A DNA stretch of 64,000 bases from an uncultured Oscillospiraceae bacterium (GCA_910588135.1 CAJUOT010000001.1:50273-114272); one strand, 5' to 3'. Shown: positions 8,974-19,660, numbered from the stretch's first letter. Notes: generated from the sequence alone by a model not told the origin. Translations and numbers: made by a program.

Positions 8974-11900
8974 TTGAAAAACAAAATCGTAAACCGCACC
9001 CTGGCTCTGCTGTTAGCCCTGGTCTGTATGCTGGGCGTTCTGCCCCTTTCGGCCTTCGCCGCTGAAGGGCCGTCCGACGCTCCCGCATATGTCACGCAGC
9101 AGGCGGCGGACTATTGGCGCACCAACGGCAGACTGGTTCGTTATCAGTCCGCCAGCCCCACGATCAACGCCGCTGGCCGGGCCCACGTCTTTGACGCCCA
9201 GGTTTCTGTGCCGGGGCTGTCCGGCACCACCCGTGCTCTGTGCTCCCACCACATTGGCACCCTGGGCAGTCAGGCCAACGGACAGAAGTGGAACTATAAG
9301 CAGACGGTGGACAATGCCTCGCTGAAGGTGCTGCTCACCTATGTGTACTCCCATACCAATGGCAGCTTCACCGATGCGGGCAGGGCCCGGGGCCTGGAGA
9401 CCTGGGGCGAGTTTTGGTCTGACCTATGGTACATCACCGCGCAGACCATGACCTGGTACTGGGAGTACGGTCTCATCAAAGATGTCACCACCGACCGGGA
9501 GGGCTTTATTGAACAGGCGTCGGAGGAGATGATCACCTCCTTCAAGGTCATCCACGATGTCTGGAATTTCTCTCCCTGGATCAAGGACTGGGACAGCGTG
9601 AACATCCACACGATCATAGACAGCCGGGACAACGGCAAGACCGGAAACTCCGCCTATGACTACATCAAAACAGGGGTAGACCTGGTGCTGGATCACCCCG
9701 AATATTACTACAACTACAACTTGTGGGAGTTTGAATGGGACAAATCCCAGCCCTGGAAGCTGGCGGGCCAGTCCGGTGTACCCATGCAGCGGCTTTTGAT
9801 CGCTGTGCCGGGGGAAAAGCAGACCGACATTGATACCGTAAAACTCACCGTGAAAAAACTGGAGGCGGGCACCAACAAGCCCATGCCCGGCGTAACTTTT
9901 ACCGTGGAGAGCGCGGACGGCTCTGGGAGTTTCTCCGTTACCCGCCAGACCGGCGCGGACGGTACCCTCACCCTGACCTCCGAGGCGGACGACCTCACCG
10001 CGGGGCAGTACACCATCACCGAGGACGCCGTGCCGGAGGGCTATATGGCCCAAACTGCGTCCCAGACCGTGACCGTGATGCCAAACGGCTCCGTGTCCAA
10101 CACCTTCACCTTCTATAACGAGCCGGAAGGCCCCGGCGCCCCCGGTTCCGGCACCGGCACGATCAGGAAGGTGGATTCGGACAACCCCACCGTGGGCATT
10201 CCCGGCGCGGTCATCCGCATCACCAGCGTGAAGCTGGACGATGGCGGCAGTTTCTTCGGGGAGTACATCACCAAGGACGGCGGCTACATTTTGAAAGAGG
10301 ATCTGGACTTCTCCAAGCTCCCCACCGGGGCGTATCTCGCGGAGGAGGTCACCCCGCCCGAGGGCTATATTTTGAGCTCTGATGTGAGCAAAGTGAAGCA
10401 GCCCTTCGTGTGGGACGGGGAGCATGATGTGTCCCTGGTTTTTGAAAATTCCAGCAAGGTTAAGGTCGTCCTGAAGAAGGTGGACGAGAGCGGCAGCCCC
10501 CTGGCTGGCGCTGTTTTTCTTGTTCTGCGGGACGGCCAGATCATCTCCACCGAGGAGACCCAGCCCGATGGCACCATCACGGTGAGCAATGTGGTGGAGG
10601 GCCACTATGAGTTCGTGGAGGTGTCGGCCCCCGCTGGCTTCGACTGTGACAAATCCCCTGTCGGCGTCCATGTGGACGCTGAGGATTTGCAGGGGGAGCA
10701 GACCATCGTGGTCACCAAAATGAACCACCACAAGCGGACTTTGACGATATCCAAGCGGGACGCGGAGAGCGGCGACCCCATCCCAAATACCTCCTTCCAC
10801 ATTCGCGGCATCAACGTGGCCTATGAGAACGATGTGGTCACCGGGGCAGACGGCAGAGTGGTGCTGGAGTCCATGCCATCCGGGTGTTACGAAATTGAGG
10901 AAACCGCCGTCCCCTCCCCCTGGCTCCTGGATGCCAACAACCGCAAGACCGTCTGGATCGACGCCAAGCAGGACAAGGATATCGTGGTGGATTTTGTCAA
11001 CAGCACCCGGCCCGGTATCCGGCTCCTGAAACTGGACGGGCAGACAGGGAAGCCGGTAAGCGGGGCCACTTTTTTGATTGAGGAGGTCAACGGGGGCTTC
11101 TCCGACCGCCGCCAGACCGATCAGAATGGCCTGATTGTGCTGGAGGGCAAGGACGGCGTCCGGCCCGGCGCGTACAAAATCACTGAGGTGGAGGCAGCCC
11201 CCAATTACGTGCTGGACGATACCGTCCACATCGTGCAGTTGGAGGAAAACCGCACCACCACCATCGAGCTGACCAACCTGGTGAAGCCCACCCTCAAAAT
11301 TCTGAAGGTGGATTCCATCACGAAGAACCCCGTGGCCCACGCGAAATTCCAGATCTGGCGGGCCTCCGGGGACACCAAGGCCGGGGACTACAACGACCTG
11401 GGCACGTTCTATTCGGATGAAAACGGCGAGATCGTGCTGGAGCACACCGATCCCGGCTGGTTCAAAATTTCTGAATTGGAGGCTCCCTCCGGGTACTCCA
11501 TCAAGCAGGCGGACTACGAATTCTATCTGGCCGCAGGCGAGACCAAGACTGTCCAGGTGGAGAACATCCCCCTGTCCGCATTGGTGGTGTATAAATATGA
11601 CCGGATCACCGGGGAGCCGGTTGAGGGGGCCATTTTCCAGGTGAAGTACCTGTCCGGCACCAGCGGCACGGGCGGCACCGTCATCGGCACCTACCGGACG
11701 CTGAAAAACGGCAGTTTCACAGTCACCGGGTTGGCTGCGGGCGCTTACATCGTGGAGGAACTGGCCAGCGACAGCGGCCACATCGTGGACGCCGCGCCCC
11801 AGACGGCCTACATCTCCGGCAAGCAGCAGGACGTGGTGCAGCTCTATTTCGGGAACAGCCCCAAGTCCTCCGTCCTGATCTCCAAGGTGGACGCCCGGGA

Positions 11901-14748
11901 CGGCGCCCCGCTCAGTGACGTGGAATTTTTGGTGAGTACCTCGGACGGCACCCTGCTGGGCAACGCCAACGGGAAGTATGTAACGGACCGCACAGGCACC
12001 ATCCTGATCGAGAACCTGGATCCCAGCCTGACGCTGGTAGTGAAGGAAACCCGCCAGAAGGAGGGCTACCTGCTGGACGACGTACCCCAGACCATCAAAA
12101 CGAAGGCTGGGGAAACGGTGAAGCTGGAATTCAGAAACAAAAAGCTTGGAAATCTCGTCATCCACAAGCTGTCCAGCGTGGACAAGAGCCCCATCGAGGG
12201 GGCACAGTTCCGCATCACCTACGCGGATGGGAAGGTAGTGGACGCGGCCAGCGGCCAGCTCTCCTCCAATGGTCTGTATACCTCTAACAAGGAAGGCCAG
12301 ATCATCCTCTCCAACATCACCGGCACCTTCGTTTGCACGGAGGTGTCCAGCGCCCCCGGATTCGCTATCGACCCCAACACCCGCAGCCAGACGGTGGTGG
12401 TGAACCCCGGCGACGATACGCAGAGCCTCTATTTTTACAACACGCCCCTGTGTTCCCTGACGCTGTCGAAGGTGGATTCGGTCACGGGGAAGCCGATCCC
12501 CAACACCACCTTCACCGTGAAGTACGCCAGCGGGGAGCTGATCGGGCGGTACACCACTGGGAAGGATGGAACCGTCACCGTCAGCGGCCTCCTGCCCGGT
12601 TCCACGGTGGTCGTGTCTGAGTACAAGGTGCCGGACACCCACGTGCTCAACACCACCCCCCAGACCATCACGCTGAAAAGCGGGGCCAACACCGTTACCA
12701 GCGGCGTCACAGGGACCAATCCGGGCGGCAACGGTACGGGCAACGGCAATAACCTGGGTTTTGAGAACGATCCCAAGATGACCCTCACGATCCGGAAGTA
12801 CATCAAAGGCACCAACCGGGAGCCCCTGGCCGGGGTGTGCTTCAAGGTGACGGAGGGCAGCGGCGCCCCCGTGGGCCCCGGCGATGGCACCTTCTACACC
12901 AATTCCGCGGGCGAGATCGTCATTGAGGGCCTTGAGCCGGGAACCACCGTCACAGCTCGGGAGGTTTCCACTGTCGAGGGGTTCGTGCTGGACGGCGAAC
13001 CCAAAACCATCAAAATCAAGGCGGGCGCCCAGGCCCCCGAGCTGATCTTCTGGAACGAGCGCGCCGGGACCCTCGTCATCCGCAAACTGGATTCCGTGAC
13101 GAAAAAGCCGCTGAGCGGGGTGCAGTTCGAGTTGACCTACCCGGACGGGCGGTATGTGGACGCAGATAACGGCCACCTCTCGTCCAAAGGGCTGTTCCAG
13201 ACGGATCAGAACGGAGAAATCCGGGTGCAGGTAACGGGCACTGTCGTGGCAAAGGAGGTCAGGAGCATCCCAGGGTACTCTATCGACCCCGCCACCCAGA
13301 TCCAGACCGTGGAGGTCAACCCGGACGATACGCAGTATCTTGTTTTTTACAACGCCCCCGCAGGCAATTTTGAGCTGATCAAGGTGGTGGCGGGCGATAA
13401 GACGAAGCGCATCCCCGATGTGACCTTCGAGATCCGCCGCGCCGATGACGATGCCCTGATCGACACCATCACCACGGACAGTGAAGGCCGCGCCACCCTC
13501 CAACTGGACGCGGGCAATTATTACGCCGTGGAAACCGGGTGCCCCAAGGAGTTCAAGCTGGACTCCACCCGCCACACCTTCAACGTAAAGGATGGGAAAA
13601 ATACCACTTTGACGGTGGAAAACAAGGCTTTTTCCGGCATCCAGATCCACAAGACCGACAGCGTGACGGGCAAGGGAATTTATGGCGTGAGCTTCATCCT
13701 CTACGACAGCGCGAACCGGCCCGTTGGTCAGTATACCTCGGATGACCGGGGGTACGTCTACATCGAGGGCCTGACGGACGGCGGCCGCTACTATCTGCGG
13801 GAGCTGGAAAATGAAGGCTATGTGCCCGACACCCAGATGAAAACCGTCTACGTCAAGGCGGGCGAGGTGACCCTCGTCGAGTGGCAGAACACCCCCATCA
13901 CGGGACAGATCCAGATCACCAAGACCAGTGCGGACTATAACCCTATGAACGGCTGGCCCGCTGGCACCCCCATCCCCGGCACCGAGTTCGAGATCTACCA
14001 CTACCGCACCGGGAACCTGGTGGACACCGTCCGCACCGACAAAAACGGCGTGGCTGTGTCCAAGCCCCTGCCCCTGGGCCGCTACAAGGTGGTGGAATCC
14101 AAGGCCGCGGCGTTTTACGGCCTGGACAAGACCCCCATTGAAGCGGAGATCGAGCACGCCGGGCAGATCGTGAAGGTGGCCATGACCAACAAGGCGCTGT
14201 CCACCAGCGTCAGCATCAAAAAGACGGGTTACGCCGAGGTGATGCCGGGCCAGGACATCCGCTATACCTTCTCCGGGATCGGCAACAACTCCACCACCGC
14301 GCTCACCTCCTTCTACTGGAGGGACACGCTGCCCGTGCAGGCGGTGCGGCTCAACCGCATCTTCACCGGCACCTACAACGCCCCCGGCAATTACAAGGTG
14401 GTGTACAAGACCAACCTCAGCGGCGAGTACCGCACCATGTACGACAACCTGTCCACGGCGAAGAATTACACCCTGGACGCCTCTCCGGTGGCGCTGGGGC
14501 TGGCCTCCAACGAGTATGTCACCGAGTTTATGCTGGTGTTCGGGGTGGTGCCCGCCAACTTCCGTCAGGTGGAGGCCCCCAAGATGGACTGCAAGGTGCT
14601 GCCCACGGTGAAGGGCGGCAGCAGTTTCACCAACAATGCCGACGTGGGCGGCGTGTACAACGGGCAGTGGATCCAGGCGGTCACCCGCTGGACCACCAAG
14701 GTCTACGGCAAGCCCGTCGTCCCCAGCCTGCCCAAGACGGGCTATTGA
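8974..14748 (+). CDS. Giant Cna-B/SpaA-type pilin-like adhesin with thioester domain, LPKTG at extreme C-terminus
   Basis: TTG start with AGGAGG 7 bp upstream; 1,924 residues. A signal peptide (1-30) precedes an N-terminal domain with Cys90 (RALCSHH) and Gln157 (ITAQTMTWYW), a spacing and context fitting a Cys-Gln thioester domain that can attach covalently to host surfaces. From about residue 290 to 1740 there are some fifteen Cna-B/SpaA-like beta-sandwich repeats with recurring K(V/L)D and E-containing strands that normally form intramolecular Lys-Asn isopeptide bonds. A distinct C-terminal domain ends in LPKTGY and the stop, with no hydrophobic helix or basic tail after the sorting motif. 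Adhesion of donor to recipient or host is inferred; the nearby sortase is the likely partner. Confidence 0.88.
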   Translation: MKNKIVNRTLALLLALVCMLGVLPLSAFAAEGPSDAPAYVTQQAADYWRTNGRLVRYQSASPTINAAGRAHVFDAQVSVPGLSGTTRALCSHHIGTLGSQANGQKWNYKQTVDNASLKVLLTYVYSHTNGSFTDAGRARGLETWGEFWSDLWYITAQTMTWYWEYGLIKDVTTDREGFIEQASEEMITSFKVIHDVWNFSPWIKDWDSVNIHTIIDSRDNGKTGNSAYDYIKTGVDLVLDHPEYYYNYNLWEFEWDKSQPWKLAGQSGVPMQRLLIAVPGEKQTDIDTVKLTVKKLEAGTNKPMPGVTFTVESADGSGSFSVTRQTGADGTLTLTSEADDLTAGQYTITEDAVPEGYMAQTASQTVTVMPNGSVSNTFTFYNEPEGPGAPGSGTGTIRKVDSDNPTVGIPGAVIRITSVKLDDGGSFFGEYITKDGGYILKEDLDFSKLPTGAYLAEEVTPPEGYILSSDVSKVKQPFVWDGEHDVSLVFENSSKVKVVLKKVDESGSPLAGAVFLVLRDGQIISTEETQPDGTITVSNVVEGHYEFVEVSAPAGFDCDKSPVGVHVDAEDLQGEQTIVVTKMNHHKRTLTISKRDAESGDPIPNTSFHIRGINVAYENDVVTGADGRVVLESMPSGCYEIEETAVPSPWLLDANNRKTVWIDAKQDKDIVVDFVNSTRPGIRLLKLDGQTGKPVSGATFLIEEVNGGFSDRRQTDQNGLIVLEGKDGVRPGAYKITEVEAAPNYVLDDTVHIVQLEENRTTTIELTNLVKPTLKILKVDSITKNPVAHAKFQIWRASGDTKAGDYNDLGTFYSDENGEIVLEHTDPGWFKISELEAPSGYSIKQADYEFYLAAGETKTVQVENIPLSALVVYKYDRITGEPVEGAIFQVKYLSGTSGTGGTVIGTYRTLKNGSFTVTGLAAGAYIVEELASDSGHIVDAAPQTAYISGKQQDVVQLYFGNSPKSSVLISKVDARDGAPLSDVEFLVSTSDGTLLGNANGKYVTDRTGTILIENLDPSLTLVVKETRQKEGYLLDDVPQTIKTKAGETVKLEFRNKKLGNLVIHKLSSVDKSPIEGAQFRITYADGKVVDAASGQLSSNGLYTSNKEGQIILSNITGTFVCTEVSSAPGFAIDPNTRSQTVVVNPGDDTQSLYFYNTPLCSLTLSKVDSVTGKPIPNTTFTVKYASGELIGRYTTGKDGTVTVSGLLPGSTVVVSEYKVPDTHVLNTTPQTITLKSGANTVTSGVTGTNPGGNGTGNGNNLGFENDPKMTLTIRKYIKGTNREPLAGVCFKVTEGSGAPVGPGDGTFYTNSAGEIVIEGLEPGTTVTAREVSTVEGFVLDGEPKTIKIKAGAQAPELIFWNERAGTLVIRKLDSVTKKPLSGVQFELTYPDGRYVDADNGHLSSKGLFQTDQNGEIRVQVTGTVVAKEVRSIPGYSIDPATQIQTVEVNPDDTQYLVFYNAPAGNFELIKVVAGDKTKRIPDVTFEIRRADDDALIDTITTDSEGRATLQLDAGNYYAVETGCPKEFKLDSTRHTFNVKDGKNTTLTVENKAFSGIQIHKTDSVTGKGIYGVSFILYDSANRPVGQYTSDDRGYVYIEGLTDGGRYYLRELENEGYVPDTQMKTVYVKAGEVTLVEWQNTPITGQIQITKTSADYNPMNGWPAGTPIPGTEFEIYHYRTGNLVDTVRTDKNGVAVSKPLPLGRYKVVESKAAAFYGLDKTPIEAEIEHAGQIVKVAMTNKALSTSVSIKKTGYAEVMPGQDIRYTFSGIGNNSTTALTSFYWRDTLPVQAVRLNRIFTGTYNAPGNYKVVYKTNLSGEYRTMYDNLSTAKNYTLDASPVALGLASNEYVTEFMLVFGVVPANFRQVEAPKMDCKVLPTVKGGSSFTNNADVGGVYNGQWIQAVTRWTTKVYGKPVVPSLPKTGY

Positions 14749-14775
14749 GCCCAGAAACGAGAAAATGGAGGGCCG

Positions 14776-14908
14776 CCTCGTCGGAGCAAGCGGCACATCA
14801 CTCGCTTCCACGCAAGCGTGAAAGCTCGTTCGTTCTGCTGCTCCTCCTCTCCACCCCGCAACCGCTTCGCTGGGTTGCGGGGTGGGGCCCGCCTGTGGCG
14901 GGCTTTGG
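14776..14908 (-). repeat. Double-hairpin dispersed repeat, copy A (intergenic)
   Basis: Reading the minus strand, the first hairpin has 12-bp perfect arms (CCACCCCGCAAC 14851-14862 with GTTGCGGGGTGG 14874-14885) around the family core CCAGCGAAGCG; the second (14806-14823) is a short stem with one G-T wobble. The end matches the family terminus CGACGAGG. It lies between the adhesin and the DUF3852 gene. Confidence 0.8.
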
Positions 14909-14947
14909 GCAAAGCGGCCCTCCCACTATGATGAGGAGGAAAACAAC

Positions 14948-15295
14948 ATGAAAAAGTCCCGTATCCGTATTTATCCTATGCTCCTGGCCCTGCTGTTGTG
15001 CGCCCTGTGCTGCGCCCCGGCCTTCGCCGCCTCCAGCGGCGGATCCGGGGTGGCCGACGTGGTGGAGCAGACCTGGCAGGACGCCGCGGGCCAGATCAAG
15101 ACCGTGGTGGACAACGTGGTCTTCCCCGCCCTGGGTATGATCCTGGCCATCGCGTTCTTTGGCAAACTGGCGCTTTCGTATTTCGACTATAAAAAGCACG
15201 GCCAGTTCGAGTGGACCGGTCCGGTGATCCTGTTCGCCTGCCTGGTGTTCGTCCTCACCGCCCCGCTGTACATCTGGACCATCGTTGGGCTGTGA
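14948..15295 (+). CDS. DUF3852 / VirB2-like small membrane protein of the mating apparatus
   Basis: ATG at 14948 with GAGGAGGA upstream; a longer frame exists but lacks a good site. The 115-residue product has a cleavable-looking signal peptide (to about residue 27, AFAASSGG) and two hydrophobic helices (VVFPALGMILAIAFFGKLAL and VILFACLVFVLTAPLYIW). This is the size and topology of VirB2/TrbC-type pilin or channel subunits and of DUF3852 proteins that accompany Gram-positive type IV secretion genes. A mating-channel role is inferred from family and context. Confidence 0.75.
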   Translation: MKKSRIRIYPMLLALLLCALCCAPAFAASSGGSGVADVVEQTWQDAAGQIKTVVDNVVFPALGMILAIAFFGKLALSYFDYKKHGQFEWTGPVILFACLVFVLTAPLYIWTIVGL

Positions 15296-17440
15296 TCACA
15301 GTCCTGCCAGCCGGAGCAGCCCTTTTTTGAGACAGGTGGACAGATCCACCCGCTTCACCTCGTCCATATCCTCAAACGCGATGAGGGCGATATTGCCCAG
15401 CCGTCCCAGAATTTCGCCCTTGCCGAACTGCTTATGTACCACCTCGGCCCCGGCCATAAAGTCCTCCATCCGCTTCGCCAGCTGGGCCGGGGTGGGGCCG
15501 TCCTCGTAGGCGGGGCGCTTCGCTCCGGCCCTCTTCGGCTTGGGCTGGGGATTGAACTGGGGCTCCGGGGCCGCGGGCGGCTCCTCCCCCAAAAGCTGGC
15601 TGATGAAGGTGTGGGCGGCGTTGGCGGGCTCCCCGAATTTGCCCTCGTAGCACAGCAGGTCCAGCTCCCGCTTGGCCCGGGTGGCACCCACGTAAAACAG
15701 CCGCCGCTCCTCCTCCAAGACCGTCCGCCCCTCGTCGTCGTGGGGGAGCGGGTCAGAGGGGAAGGTGCCGTCAACCGCGTCGATAAGGATCACCCGGTCG
15801 TACTCCAACCCCTTGCTGGCGTGGATGGTGGACAGCACAAAGGGGCAGCTCGGGTCGGGCTCCAGGCCCTCGATGGTGTCCCGCAGCTCTTGCAGCCGCA
15901 GGAGGAACGGCCCTGTGGCCGGGGTTTGGTTGGCCAAAGACAGCAGCACGTCCAGCCTGGACGTGTCCGCCTTCTGCTCCCGCAGGTAGTCCCCGTAGCC
16001 CATGAACTTCACCAGCCGCTGGATGGCGGCAAAGCTGGTGAGCTGCGGGATCTTCGAGTAGTGGGTCTGCATGGCGCGGATTTTTCCATATTGCCATGGC
16101 TCCAGCCCTTCGTTAGCCAGCAGGCGGTCAAACACCGACTCGTCCGTGCCCATCCCCCGGAGCATCCCGGCCAGGATGGGCTTTTTGATTTTCAGATCCA
16201 GCTTGTAGTAGAACCGAAGGAACCGCTCCCAGTTGGCGTCGTCAAAGGCGAATTCCAGCATATCGGTGACGTCCCGGACGATGGGGCTGGTGAAAAAGAA
16301 GCCCTCCCGCTGGCGGCAGGCGTAGGGAACGCCCTCCCGCTCCAGCAGGTCAATGAGGGGCAGGGCGCTGTCGTTGTTGCGGTAGAGGACGGCGGTCTGC
16401 TCCCTGCAGTTTTGCGCCACCTTCAGCAGATAGTTGTACTGCCGGTTGTAGTCCGCCAGAGCCACCTTCCGAATGGGCGCGCCCTGGGGATTGTCTGTGC
16501 GCATATGCTTGGGGCGGCGGCTCTCGTTGCGCTGGATGAAGGCGTCCGCCGCCGCTACGATGGACTTGGTGGAGCGGTAGTTGGTCTCCATCATCAGCAC
16601 CTTTGCTCCCGGCCACACCCGCTCAAATTCCAGCAGGGCCTGGGGCCACGCCGCCCGGAAGCCGTAGATGCTCTGATCCTCGTCCCCCACCATGAAAATG
16701 TTGCGGGACTTGGAGGCCAGCAGGCGCAGGATGGCGTGCTGGATTTTGGAGGTGTCCTGGGCCTCGTCCACGCAGACGTAGGGCCAGCGGCGCTGGAAGT
16801 GGGCCAGAATGTCCGGGTGCTGCCGGAAGATGCGGTAGGTAAACACCATTTGGTCGTCGAAGTCCATGAGGCGGTGCTTCAGCAGAAATGCCTGGTAGCC
16901 CTTGTAGACGGCCGGAAAATCCATGCCGTCCACCTGGTGGGCGTCCACCTCCACGTCGCTGAGCATCATGTTTTTGCAGTAGGTGATGTGGGTGCGGGCC
17001 TCCTTCACCTGCTGATCCGGGGGATAGCCACCCCCGCCCTTGGACAGCAGCTCCCGGATCACAGCGTTGAGGCGGGCTTCATCGTCCGTCAGGGCGAAGG
17101 GCTGTGTGCCTTTTACTTTGGCATAGTAGTTGATCGCCACCGCGCACAGGCCGTTGATGGTGCGGAAGGTGAGCTTGTCCGCGTGTTCTTCCCCGAAAAA
17201 GCGGACAAACCGGGCCTTCATGTCCTTTGTGGCGGCGACGGTGTAGGTGACGGTGAGGATGCTCTCCGGGCGGATGCCTTTACAGTAGACCATATACCCC
17301 AGGCGGGTGACCAGCACGGTGGTCTTGCCGCTCCCCGGCACCGCCAGGAGCAGCACCGGACCGTCCGTCTGCCGCACCGCCGCCTCCTGCTGGGGGTTCA
17401 GGCGGACGTGGTATGTATCTTTGAATTGGGTGTAGGTCAT
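15296..17440 (-). CDS. UvrD/PcrA-like superfamily 1 DNA helicase
   Basis: The 714-residue protein has Walker A VPGSGKT (residues 34-40), Walker B DEAQD (225-229), and further SF1A motifs such as [19 protein letters not shown], and the C-terminal [12 protein letters not shown] and [13 protein letters not shown] blocks, giving an ATP-driven 3'-5' unwinding enzyme. The last 60 residues ([16 protein letters not shown]) resemble the Tudor-like tail that binds RNA polymerase in PcrA. It is encoded opposite to the rest of the element and converges with the DUF3852 gene with no gap, so it looks like an inserted cargo gene. It could process transferred single-stranded DNA or DNA ends. Confidence 0.92.
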   Translation of the reverse strand: MTYTQFKDTYHVRLNPQQEAAVRQTDGPVLLLAVPGSGKTTVLVTRLGYMVYCKGIRPESILTVTYTVAATKDMKARFVRFFGEEHADKLTFRTINGLCAVAINYYAKVKGTQPFALTDDEARLNAVIRELLSKGGGGYPPDQQVKEARTHITYCKNMMLSDVEVDAHQVDGMDFPAVYKGYQAFLLKHRLMDFDDQMVFTYRIFRQHPDILAHFQRRWPYVCVDEAQDTSKIQHAILRLLASKSRNIFMVGDEDQSIYGFRAAWPQALLEFERVWPGAKVLMMETNYRSTKSIVAAADAFIQRNESRRPKHMRTDNPQGAPIRKVALADYNRQYNYLLKVAQNCREQTAVLYRNNDSALPLIDLLEREGVPYACRQREGFFFTSPIVRDVTDMLEFAFDDANWERFLRFYYKLDLKIKKPILAGMLRGMGTDESVFDRLLANEGLEPWQYGKIRAMQTHYSKIPQLTSFAAIQRLVKFMGYGDYLREQKADTSRLDVLLSLANQTPATGPFLLRLQELRDTIEGLEPDPSCPFVLSTIHASKGLEYDRVILIDAVDGTFPSDPLPHDDEGRTVLEEERRLFYVGATRAKRELDLLCYEGKFGEPANAAHTFISQLLGEEPPAAPEPQFNPQPKPKRAGAKRPAYEDGPTPAQLAKRMEDFMAGAEVVHKQFGKGEILGRLGNIALIAFEDMDEVKRVDLSTCLKKGLLRLAGL

Positions 17441-17466
17441 GGAAACGCCCTCGCTTTATTTTTCTT

Positions 17467-18336
17467 GTGGAGGTGAAAAAGATAGAAACCATTTTGCTGG
17501 GCGACGCGGCGGAGCAGCTCCGCACCCTGGGCGCGGACAGCGTCCACTGCTGCGTTACCTCGCCGCCCTATTTCGGACTCCGGGACTACGGCGTACCGGG
17601 CCAGATCGGCCAGGAGGCCGCGCCGGAGGAATATATCAACAGGCTGGTGGAGGCCTTCCGGGAGGTTCGCCGGGTGCTGCGCCCGGACGGCACCCTGTGG
17701 CTCAACATCGGGGACAGCTACCAAAATAAAAACCTGATGGGTATCCCCTGGGCGCTGGCCTTCGCCCTGCGTGTGGACGGCTGGTATCTGCGCCAGGACA
17801 TCATCTGGCACAAGCCCCGGTGCATCCCGGAGAGCGTCCGGGACCGCTGCACCCGGAGCCATGAATACATCTTCCTGCTCTCCAAATCGGGGCGTTATTT
17901 TTTTGACGCCAACGCCATCAAGGAGCCCACGGCGGAGAGCACAAAAATCCGCATGGCCCAGGACATTGAGCACCAGGCGGGCTCTTTCCGCCAGCCCAAC
18001 AAAACCAATGGCCCGTTGAAGCCGGGGGGCGACGGGATATCCCGGAACAAGCGGAGCGTGTGGAGTGTCTGTCCGGCCTATTTCAAGGGCGCGCATTTCG
18101 CCGTGTTCCCGGAAAGGCTGGTGGAACCCTGTGTCCTGGCCGGGTGCCCCGAGGGCGGGACCGCGCTGGATCCCTTCACGGGCAGCGGTACCACCGGGGT
18201 GGTAGCCAAGCGGCTGGGCCGCAGCTTCATCGGCATTGAGCTCAACCCGGAGTACCGGGAGATAGCGCTGGCCCGGATCGGGGCCGCTGAGGTGGAATAC
18301 GAACAATTGGAGCTGCGGACCGGGCCCGGTGGATAA
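17467..18336 (+). CDS. Beta-class DNA N4-cytosine/N6-adenine methyltransferase
   Basis: Catalytic motif IV TSPPY is at residues 31-35 and the AdoMet-binding motif [12 protein letters not shown] near residue 235; this order (IV before I) defines the beta class of amino-methylases. GTG at 17467 is used here, but the GTG at 17473 is also possible because the only Shine-Dalgarno-like GGAGG overlaps this region. Only 26 bp separate it from the divergent helicase start, so the two promoters must overlap or lie inside coding sequence. No endonuclease is adjacent; it is a second orphan methylase. Target base and sequence cannot be read from the protein. Confidence 0.9.
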   Translation: MEVKKIETILLGDAAEQLRTLGADSVHCCVTSPPYFGLRDYGVPGQIGQEAAPEEYINRLVEAFREVRRVLRPDGTLWLNIGDSYQNKNLMGIPWALAFALRVDGWYLRQDIIWHKPRCIPESVRDRCTRSHEYIFLLSKSGRYFFDANAIKEPTAESTKIRMAQDIEHQAGSFRQPNKTNGPLKPGGDGISRNKRSVWSVCPAYFKGAHFAVFPERLVEPCVLAGCPEGGTALDPFTGSGTTGVVAKRLGRSFIGIELNPEYREIALARIGAAEVEYEQLELRTGPGG

Positions 18337-18369
18337 AACCGGGCCCGGACATTATATCACAGGATAGAG

Positions 18370-19272
18370 GTGAATGTCATTTTTATTTGGGACTTTGTCG
18401 CTTCCACCATCCTGGACGAGTTGCTGGATTGGGCCTACAGCCAGGCGGTGGGCTTCCTGGGCGCGTTCTTCGCCCTCATGGGCAACATGGGGGTGGAACT
18501 GTTCGACCTGCCCTGGGTGCAGGCCCTGGTGGCGTTTTTCAACCAGCTGGGCTGGGCCCTGTTCGGGGTGAGCCTGGTGGTGGCCTGTTTCGAGTTCGGC
18601 ATCGAATACTCCTCGGGCCGGGGCAACCTCCGCCACACCGCCATCAACTGCCTAAAAGGGTTTCTGGCGGTGAGCCTGTTCTCCACCGTCCCCGTCCGGC
18701 TGTACGCCCTGTCCGTGTCGCTGCAGGCCACCTTCACCGCCAGCATCACCGGGCTGGGAACCAGTATCGGCGCGGTGGGGCAGAACATCATCACCAAGCT
18801 CACCACCCCGGATGGGCTGATCGCCTCCGGGGTGGATTTCATCTTCGGCGGATCCGCTTTCAACCCCATCATGATGCTGTTCTGCGTGATCCTGATGGCC
18901 TACGCCGTGCTGAAGGTGTTCTTCGCCAACCTGAAGCGGGGCGGCATCCTGCTGATCCAAATCGCGGTGGGGGCGCTGTATATGTTCAGCGTCCCCCGGG
19001 GCTACACAGACGGCTTCACCCAGTGGTGCAAGCAGATCATCGGCCTGTGCCTCACGGCGTTTTTGCAGGCCACCATTTTAACTGCGGGGTTGATGGTGTT
19101 CAGCGACCACGCCCTGCTGGGGCTGGGGCTGATGCTGTCCGCGGGGGAAGTGCCCCGGATCGCCGGGGCCTTTGGGCTGGATACCTCCACCAAAGCCAGC
19201 CTCACCTCCGCCGTCCACACTGCCCAGATGGCGGTGAGCACCACCAAGGTCATCGCCTCGGTCATCAAATAA
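18370..19272 (+). CDS. VirB6/TrbL-like polytopic membrane protein of the conjugation channel
   Basis: GTG start; 300 residues with about six hydrophobic segments, for example LVAFFNQLGWALFGVSLVVA, PIMMLFCVILMAYAVLKVF and ILLIQIAVGALYMFSV. The segment FFANLKRGGILLIQI is typical of the conserved membrane protein found next to VirB4/VirD4 modules in Firmicute ICEs. It would form part of the inner-membrane pore through which the relaxase-DNA complex passes. The C-terminus ends in a Ser/Thr-rich amphipathic segment. Confidence 0.8.
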   Translation: MNVIFIWDFVASTILDELLDWAYSQAVGFLGAFFALMGNMGVELFDLPWVQALVAFFNQLGWALFGVSLVVACFEFGIEYSSGRGNLRHTAINCLKGFLAVSLFSTVPVRLYALSVSLQATFTASITGLGTSIGAVGQNIITKLTTPDGLIASGVDFIFGGSAFNPIMMLFCVILMAYAVLKVFFANLKRGGILLIQIAVGALYMFSVPRGYTDGFTQWCKQIIGLCLTAFLQATILTAGLMVFSDHALLGLGLMLSAGEVPRIAGAFGLDTSTKASLTSAVHTAQMAVSTTKVIASVIK

Positions 19273-19291
19273 ATACGGAAGGGAAACGGTC

Positions 19292-19660
19292 ATGATAAAA
19301 CAGTCTGATATTTTGCAAAAACGGCTGGATCGGAACTACAACGATTATCTGGCCCAGCTGCGGGGAAAGACCATCGATGAGCTGATCGCGCTGGCCCCGG
19401 AGATCACCGCCGCCCAGCAGCTCAGGGAGGAACTGGTATACGCCTGCACGGAGGAAAGCATTGCGTACCTCCTCCAGTTTGACGACCCGCTGGGTAAACT
19501 TCGCGGATACTGGGAGGCTGAGATCACCGGCTATGACCACAGCGAGGAGATCAGGCATATGCTCTGGGAAATCCAGGACAGGGGGTTGGATATTGACGAT
19601 GATCATCCCGTGAATGAGCAGGGCCAGCCCCCCGGCCCCGCTATGGAGGGGCCATGCTGA
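19292..19660 (+). CDS. DUF3848-like ICE accessory protein, 122 aa
   Basis: ATG preceded by GGAAGGGAAACG. The N-terminal part (LDRNYNDYLAQLRGKTIDEL) and the following EELVYACTEESIAYLL helices resemble DUF3848, a small helical family of gut ICEs. There is no catalytic or membrane signature. It ends in a Pro/Gly tail containing GPAMEG, reminiscent of other accessory proteins. It overlaps the start of the cytosine methylase by 7 bp, so the two are coupled. Confidence 0.65.
   Translation: MIKQSDILQKRLDRNYNDYLAQLRGKTIDELIALAPEITAAQQLREELVYACTEESIAYLLQFDDPLGKLRGYWEAEITGYDHSEEIRHMLWEIQDRGLDIDDDHPVNEQGQPPGPAMEGPC

Noticed and set aside
9424..14811. Very long minus-strand frame under the adhesin
   Set aside because: Shadow of the repetitive Cna-B coding sequence, low-complexity His/Gly/Val/Leu composition, no RBS.
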